Positions 33,274 through 36,422 of a stretch of 36,422 bases of DNA are shown in pieces. Source of the stretch: Omnitrophica WOR_2 bacterium RIFOXYA2_FULL_38_17 (GTDB lineage Bacteria; Omnitrophota; Gorgyraeia; Zapsychrales; Zapsychraceae); the NCBI GenBank assembly GCA_001805965.1, contig MHHG01000043.1, forward strand, positions 1 to 36,422, in the 5' to 3' direction. Under the pieces are notes generated by a model, which saw only the letters and a program-made list of their open reading frames with translations, was not told the origin of the DNA and made no database searches. Within the stretch, counting starts at the first letter, position 1, and every line of letters starts with the position of its first letter. Position numbers and translations under genes: made by a program.

Positions 33274-33372
33274 TTATTTTAACAGTTCTCCGTTAACATA
33301 GATCCATGTAATTATGGCTAAGGCTAAGGAAATAATCTTAAGCGCTAAATTATTTGTTAAGAATTTTTTCAT
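33274..33372 (-). CDS. 32-residue CdaR (YbbR)-like transmembrane peptide
   Basis: A short gene in the 85-nt space between cdaA and pdxJ. It overlaps the cdaA stop (ATG at 33370-33372, stop at 33274-33276). The peptide begins MKKFLTNNLALKIISLALAI, continues ITWIYVNGE and ends LLK. That is the N-terminal membrane helix and boundary motif (NxxLKxxSLxxAxxxWxYVNGE) of CdaR/YbbR, the membrane regulator that adjoins CdaA in many bacteria. All extracellular YbbR repeats are missing. It could be a miniature CdaA partner or a remnant of a full cdaR. A AAGAAAAAG ribosome-like site is present. Confidence 0.75.
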   Translation of the reverse strand: MKKFLTNNLALKIISLALAIITWIYVNGELLK

Positions 33373-34147
33373 TTTTCTTTTTCTTGGGATTATCTTTTAC
33401 CACAAGTATGCTTTTTAAAATATTTGTTAATCGTTCTTTGTTAACAATAGGTATAAATCTTCCTTCTGATGCTACGGAAATCTCGCCGGTTTCCTCAGAA
33501 ACCATAAGAACGACGGCATCTGTCTGTTCAGTTATTCCCAAGGCTGCCCTGTGCCTTGTACCGATTATTTTATTAAAGTTGGGATTGTCTGATAAAGGGA
33601 ACAAACAAGAAGCAGCAATAATTCTGTCTCCCCTTATAATAACGCCGCCATCGTGAAGCGGGGTTAGTGGCGTAAAAATGCTTTGTACAAGCTCTGAAGA
33701 TATCTTTGAATCAAGCTGAACGCCGCTTTCTATGTATGTGCTGAGTTTTGCTTCAATTTCAATCGCGATAAGACATCCGGTTTTTTGCTTTGCTAGTTTA
33801 TAAATTGCAGAAGTAAGCTCATTTATGATCTCTATGATCTCAGCCTCTTCTAAAGCGAAGCTGAACAAGTGATGCTGTCCCAGACGGGCTAAACCTTGGC
33901 GAAGTTCCTGCTGGAAGATTATCATCAGGGCAACAATTGAAATTGCAAAAAACTTTGTAAGAAGCCAGTTGATAGTATTTAGTCCAATGATCTGTGAAGC
34001 GAGAAAAGCCACTAATAAGATAGTTATGCCTTTAAGAACTTGAAAGGCACGAGTTCCCTCGAAGAATACCAGGATCCTATAAAAGGCGATCCAAAGTATC
34101 CCGATTTCTATAATAGGTTTTATAATGTTCCAGATGATAAAATTCAT
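33350..34147 (-). CDS. cdaA: Diadenylate cyclase (c-di-AMP synthase)
   Basis: This enzyme makes c-di-AMP from two ATP. The 265-residue protein has three N-terminal membrane helices (residues about 8-78). The DAC domain follows, with DGGVIIRGD (DGG at 166-168) and GTRHRAALG (RHR at 198-200), the two catalytic motifs. The C-terminus is a Lys-rich tail. It fits CdaA/DacA of Gram-positives and related phyla. It is 9 nt after folP and overlaps the CdaR-like peptide gene, so an operon is likely. Confidence 0.95.
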   Translation of the reverse strand: MNFIIWNIIKPIIEIGILWIAFYRILVFFEGTRAFQVLKGITILLVAFLASQIIGLNTINWLLTKFFAISIVALMIIFQQELRQGLARLGQHHLFSFALEEAEIIEIINELTSAIYKLAKQKTGCLIAIEIEAKLSTYIESGVQLDSKISSELVQSIFTPLTPLHDGGVIIRGDRIIAASCLFPLSDNPNFNKIIGTRHRAALGITEQTDAVVLMVSEETGEISVASEGRFIPIVNKERLTNILKSILVVKDNPKKKKNEKILNK

Positions 34148-34156
34148 TGTTTTAAT

Positions 34157-35059
34157 TTATTCTTTGTCGGGTTGAATTATTTTTTCATTAACAATGGCAT
34201 CGGTCATGATAACAGCATCTTTGATGGCAGCCACATTATGAACTCTAACAATATGAGCGCCTCTTATGATGCTGGTACAGACAGTTGATACTGTGCCTAT
34301 TAGGCGATCGTCTACTTCCTTATCTAATACTTTTCCTATAAAAGACTTACGGGAAGTGCCGATTAATAGGGGCTTATTTAATGACCTAAAGGCATTTAAG
34401 CGGTTAACTATTTCCAGATTATTTTCCAGTGTTTTACCAAATCCGATGCCGGGGTCAATTATGATTCTATCTGATTTTATTCCGATTTCAAAGCATTTTT
34501 CAATTGATTTTTGCAAAATTTTATAAATATTTTCAATCAAATTGGAATAACTGACATTTCTTTGCATATTCTCAGGAATCCCCTTTATATGCATTAGCAC
34601 TATAGCAGCATTGCAGTCTTTTACCATTTTTAGAAGTGACTTGTCAGGATTTGTGCCCATTATATCGTTAACGATAGTTGCGCCCGCATCTAAAGCCATT
34701 TTAACCACTCTTGGCTTATAAGAATCAACTGAAATTGGCACAGAAACATCTTTTGCCAATAATTTTATTGCAGGAATAATTCGCGCTATCTCCTCTTTTT
34801 CGGAGATCCTGTTTGAGCCTGGCCTAGTTGATTCTCCGCCAAGATCGATTATATCAGCGCCTTGTTTTATTAATTTTTTTGCAAAGCTGACAGCTTTTTC
34901 AGCAGTATATCCTGACTGGAAGAGTCCATCATTGCTAAAGGAATCAGGAGTTAAATTAACAATTCCCATAATTTTAGTTTTATCACCAAGGTGAATTTTA
35001 TGGGAGCCAGCAATTACTGTGTATTTTTTGCGTTTTCTACTATTGGAAATTGCCATCAT
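34157..35059 (-). CDS. folP: Dihydropteroate synthase
   Basis: A folate-pathway enzyme joining p-aminobenzoate and dihydropterin pyrophosphate. The 300-residue product has IMGIVNLTPDSFSNDG, DIIDLGGESTRPGS, PISVDSYKPRV, IVNDIMGTN, IIIDPGIGFGKTLENN and GTSRKSFIG, all in order for the TIM barrel. The start is placed at the ATG at 35057-35059, which is supported by a promoter directly upstream. The frame is open 18 codons further to a TTG at 35111-35113, but that extension is not conserved-looking. There is no SD at the chosen start. Confidence 0.93.
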   Translation of the reverse strand: MMAISNSRKRKKYTVIAGSHKIHLGDKTKIMGIVNLTPDSFSNDGLFQSGYTAEKAVSFAKKLIKQGADIIDLGGESTRPGSNRISEKEEIARIIPAIKLLAKDVSVPISVDSYKPRVVKMALDAGATIVNDIMGTNPDKSLLKMVKDCNAAIVLMHIKGIPENMQRNVSYSNLIENIYKILQKSIEKCFEIGIKSDRIIIDPGIGFGKTLENNLEIVNRLNAFRSLNKPLLIGTSRKSFIGKVLDKEVDDRLIGTVSTVCTSIIRGAHIVRVHNVAAIKDAVIMTDAIVNEKIIQPDKE

Positions 35060-35063
35060 TAAA

Positions 35064-35092
35064 AATATATAGAGGTATCTTGTAGTTGTCGA
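35064..35092 (-). promoter_or_regulatory. Possible promoter of folP-cdaA operon
   Basis: Read on the minus strand: -35 TCGACA (35087-35092), a 17-nt spacer and -10 TATATT (35064-35069), followed after 4 nt by the folP ATG. The start would be at or inside the ATG, giving a leaderless message. Confidence 0.45.
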
Positions 35093-35151
35093 GTTATTAG
35101 GTGCTTGACCCAAGCCTCATATTATCTTGTTTAATTTGCTGTAATGTTTTA

Positions 35152-35200
35152 AAGCAGGGCTTTGTCTTAAAGGGATGAACAATATAGTTATTGCCTGCTT
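35152..35200 (-). terminator. Inverted repeat after ftsH, weak terminator candidate
   Basis: AAGCAGG (35152-35158) and CCTGCTT (35194-35200) pair across about 35 nt; the arm nearest the ftsH stop overlaps it. The T-run after the stem is short (TTTAAAA), so termination is uncertain. Confidence 0.3.
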
Positions 35201-36422
35201 AAGTGTTTTCAGCTTTGCCTTGTTCTGTTTCCGGATTGTCTTCTTTCTTCTCGGTTAAGCCAAGCATTTCTTTTGTTTCATCAATATCAATAATTTCTTT
35301 TTCGATCAATCTTTTAGCTATTAGGTCCAGCTTGCTTATGTTGTTAGTCAGAAGTTCCTTCGCTCGGGTGTATGATTGATTGACAAAATTATGGACCTCA
35401 TCATCGATCTTTTTTGAAGTATCTTCGCTGTAGTCTTTTTGTTCCATTAGATCCCGACCAAGGAAGTGCTGGCCTTCTCTTTTCCCATAAGCCAATGTCC
35501 CCAGTTTTTCGCTCATGCCGTATACGCAGACCATGCTTCTAGCTATAGAAGTTACCTTTTCAAGGTCGTTTGATACTCCGGTAGAAGTGTCATTAGAGTG
35601 GATCTCTTCAGCTACAAGCCCGCCGAGAATAACTGTCATTTGTCCTAGCAGTTCTTTTTTGCTGTGATAGTGCTTGTCCTCTGTCGGCGGAGTAAGCGTG
35701 TAGCCACCTGCCAGGCCCCTAGGGATAATAGATACTTTTGAAAATGTATCAACTTCATCGATTAATAAAGATAAAAGTGCATGTCCGGATTCATGATAAG
35801 CTGTCATTTCCTTTTCCCTCTTGGAAATTGTGCGGCTCTTTTTCTCAGGGCCCATGGTGACTCTTTCTACTGCTGAATGAAAATCATTTTGTCCAACGGA
35901 CTCTTTATCCTTGCGAGCAGCTAGCAAGGCGGCCTCATTACATACGTTAGCGAGGTCTGCTCCGGAGAAATAAACTGTCTGCTGAGCGATCTTTTTCAGA
36001 TTAACATCAGCAGCAAGTTTTAATTTTTTTGTGTGAACTTTTAATATGCCTTCCCTTCCTATAATATCAGGCAGGGTAACAACAATTTGGCGGTCAAATC
36101 TTCCTGGTCTTAGTAGCGCTGGGTCAAGCGTGTCAGGCCTGTTTGTAGCCGCAATCAAAATGAGCCCGCCTTGTGAATTAAATCCATCCATTTCTACTAA
36201 CAGGGCATTCAAGGTCTGCTCCCGTTCGTCATTGCCTCCTCCGATTCCCGCAAAACGCAGTCTTCCTACAGCATCAATTTCATCAATGAAGATAATTGCG
36301 CCTTTGCCTGAAACCTTAGAAGCTTTTCTACCTTGCTCAAATAGGTCTCGCACTCTTGAAGCACCAACACCAACGAACATTTCAACAAAGTCTGAACCGC
36401 TTAAGGAGAAAAAAGGAACATC
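35199..36422 (-). CDS. ftsH: ATP-dependent zinc metalloprotease FtsH, C-terminal part
   Basis: A membrane-bound AAA+ protease for quality control. The visible part is 407 residues, and the 5' end is beyond the right edge. Its first residues [28 protein letters not shown] follow the Walker A region, which is not in the window. Walker B IIFIDEID, the second region [13 protein letters not shown], the zinc site HESGH and the later [10 protein letters not shown] aspartate are all present. The C-terminal tail is acidic. It is the first visible gene of the housekeeping run and is separated from folP by about 140 nt. Confidence 0.97.
   Translation of the reverse strand, partial: DVPFFSLSGSDFVEMFVGVGASRVRDLFEQGRKASKVSGKGAIIFIDEIDAVGRLRFAGIGGGNDEREQTLNALLVEMDGFNSQGGLILIAATNRPDTLDPALLRPGRFDRQIVVTLPDIIGREGILKVHTKKLKLAADVNLKKIAQQTVYFSGADLANVCNEAALLAARKDKESVGQNDFHSAVERVTMGPEKKSRTISKREKEMTAYHESGHALLSLLIDEVDTFSKVSIIPRGLAGGYTLTPPTEDKHYHSKKELLGQMTVILGGLVAEEIHSNDTSTGVSNDLEKVTSIARSMVCVYGMSEKLGTLAYGKREGQHFLGRDLMEQKDYSEDTSKKIDDEVHNFVNQSYTRAKELLTNNISKLDLIAKRLIEKEIIDIDETKEMLGLTEKKEDNPETEQGKAENT

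Noticed and set aside
35060..35113. TTG start for folP 18 codons upstream
   Set aside because: The extra residues do not look like the family and a promoter lies within them; the ATG at 35059 is preferred.
1..36422. CRISPR array, phage genes or insertion sequence
   Set aside because: No regularly spaced direct repeats, cas, integrase, transposase or structural phage genes were found.

Overview
The window is an AT-rich, gene-dense chromosomal stretch from a bacterium. No phage, transposase or CRISPR array was seen. A Gram-negative-type polysaccharide operon, a pyrophosphate-type phosphofructokinase, a B12-dependent-type radical SAM enzyme and housekeeping genes carrying AAGGAG-like ribosome sites suggest an anaerobic or fermentative lineage. 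A deep-branching candidate phylum such as Margulisbacteria/WOR-1, Omnitrophota or Elusimicrobiota would fit, but this is inference and the sequence does not settle the phylum.

Layout. (1) 1-1635, minus strand: a CBS-domain protein, a PTS-EIIA/CBS hybrid and the first part of an ArsB/NhaD/SLC13-like transporter form a regulated-transport module. (2) 1737-3836, minus: a GT2 glycosyltransferase, gpsA and a short membrane-anchored protein. (3) 3861-4418, minus: a tRNA operon (Thr-UGU, Tyr-GUA, Gly-UCC) with a clear promoter, a dead tRNA-Gly 5' half, a 19-bp inverted repeat and a composite terminator-like structure. (4) 4531-6744, minus: a secreted hypothetical protein and a cobalamin-binding radical SAM protein. 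(5) 6825-11462, plus: recN, a PPi-type phosphofructokinase with a strong terminator, and a GT-C membrane glycosyltransferase. (6) 11494-30630, minus: an 18-gene surface-polysaccharide operon behind one good sigma70-type promoter at 30683-30711. (7) 30759-36422, minus: a housekeeping run ftsH, folP, cdaA, a 32-aa CdaR-like peptide, pdxJ, acpS, nnrD, queH.

How the polysaccharide operon works together. WbpB-, WbpD- and WbpE-like enzymes would make a 2,3-diacetamido uronic acid nucleotide sugar. A second aminotransferase/acyltransferase pair, a third aminotransferase beside an SDR epimerase, an AsnB-type amidotransferase, a methyltransferase, three radical SAM/SPASM proteins and an alpha/alpha-toroid protein would decorate or build the repeat unit. 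Three glycosyltransferase-like proteins assemble it and a Wzx flippase exports it. No wzy polymerase, chain-length regulator or initiating phosphoglycosyl transferase was recognised here. The least conventional parts are the three radical SAM/SPASM enzymes inside a glycan operon with no room for a peptide precursor, and the CdaR transmembrane segment that stands alone as a 32-codon gene beside cdaA.
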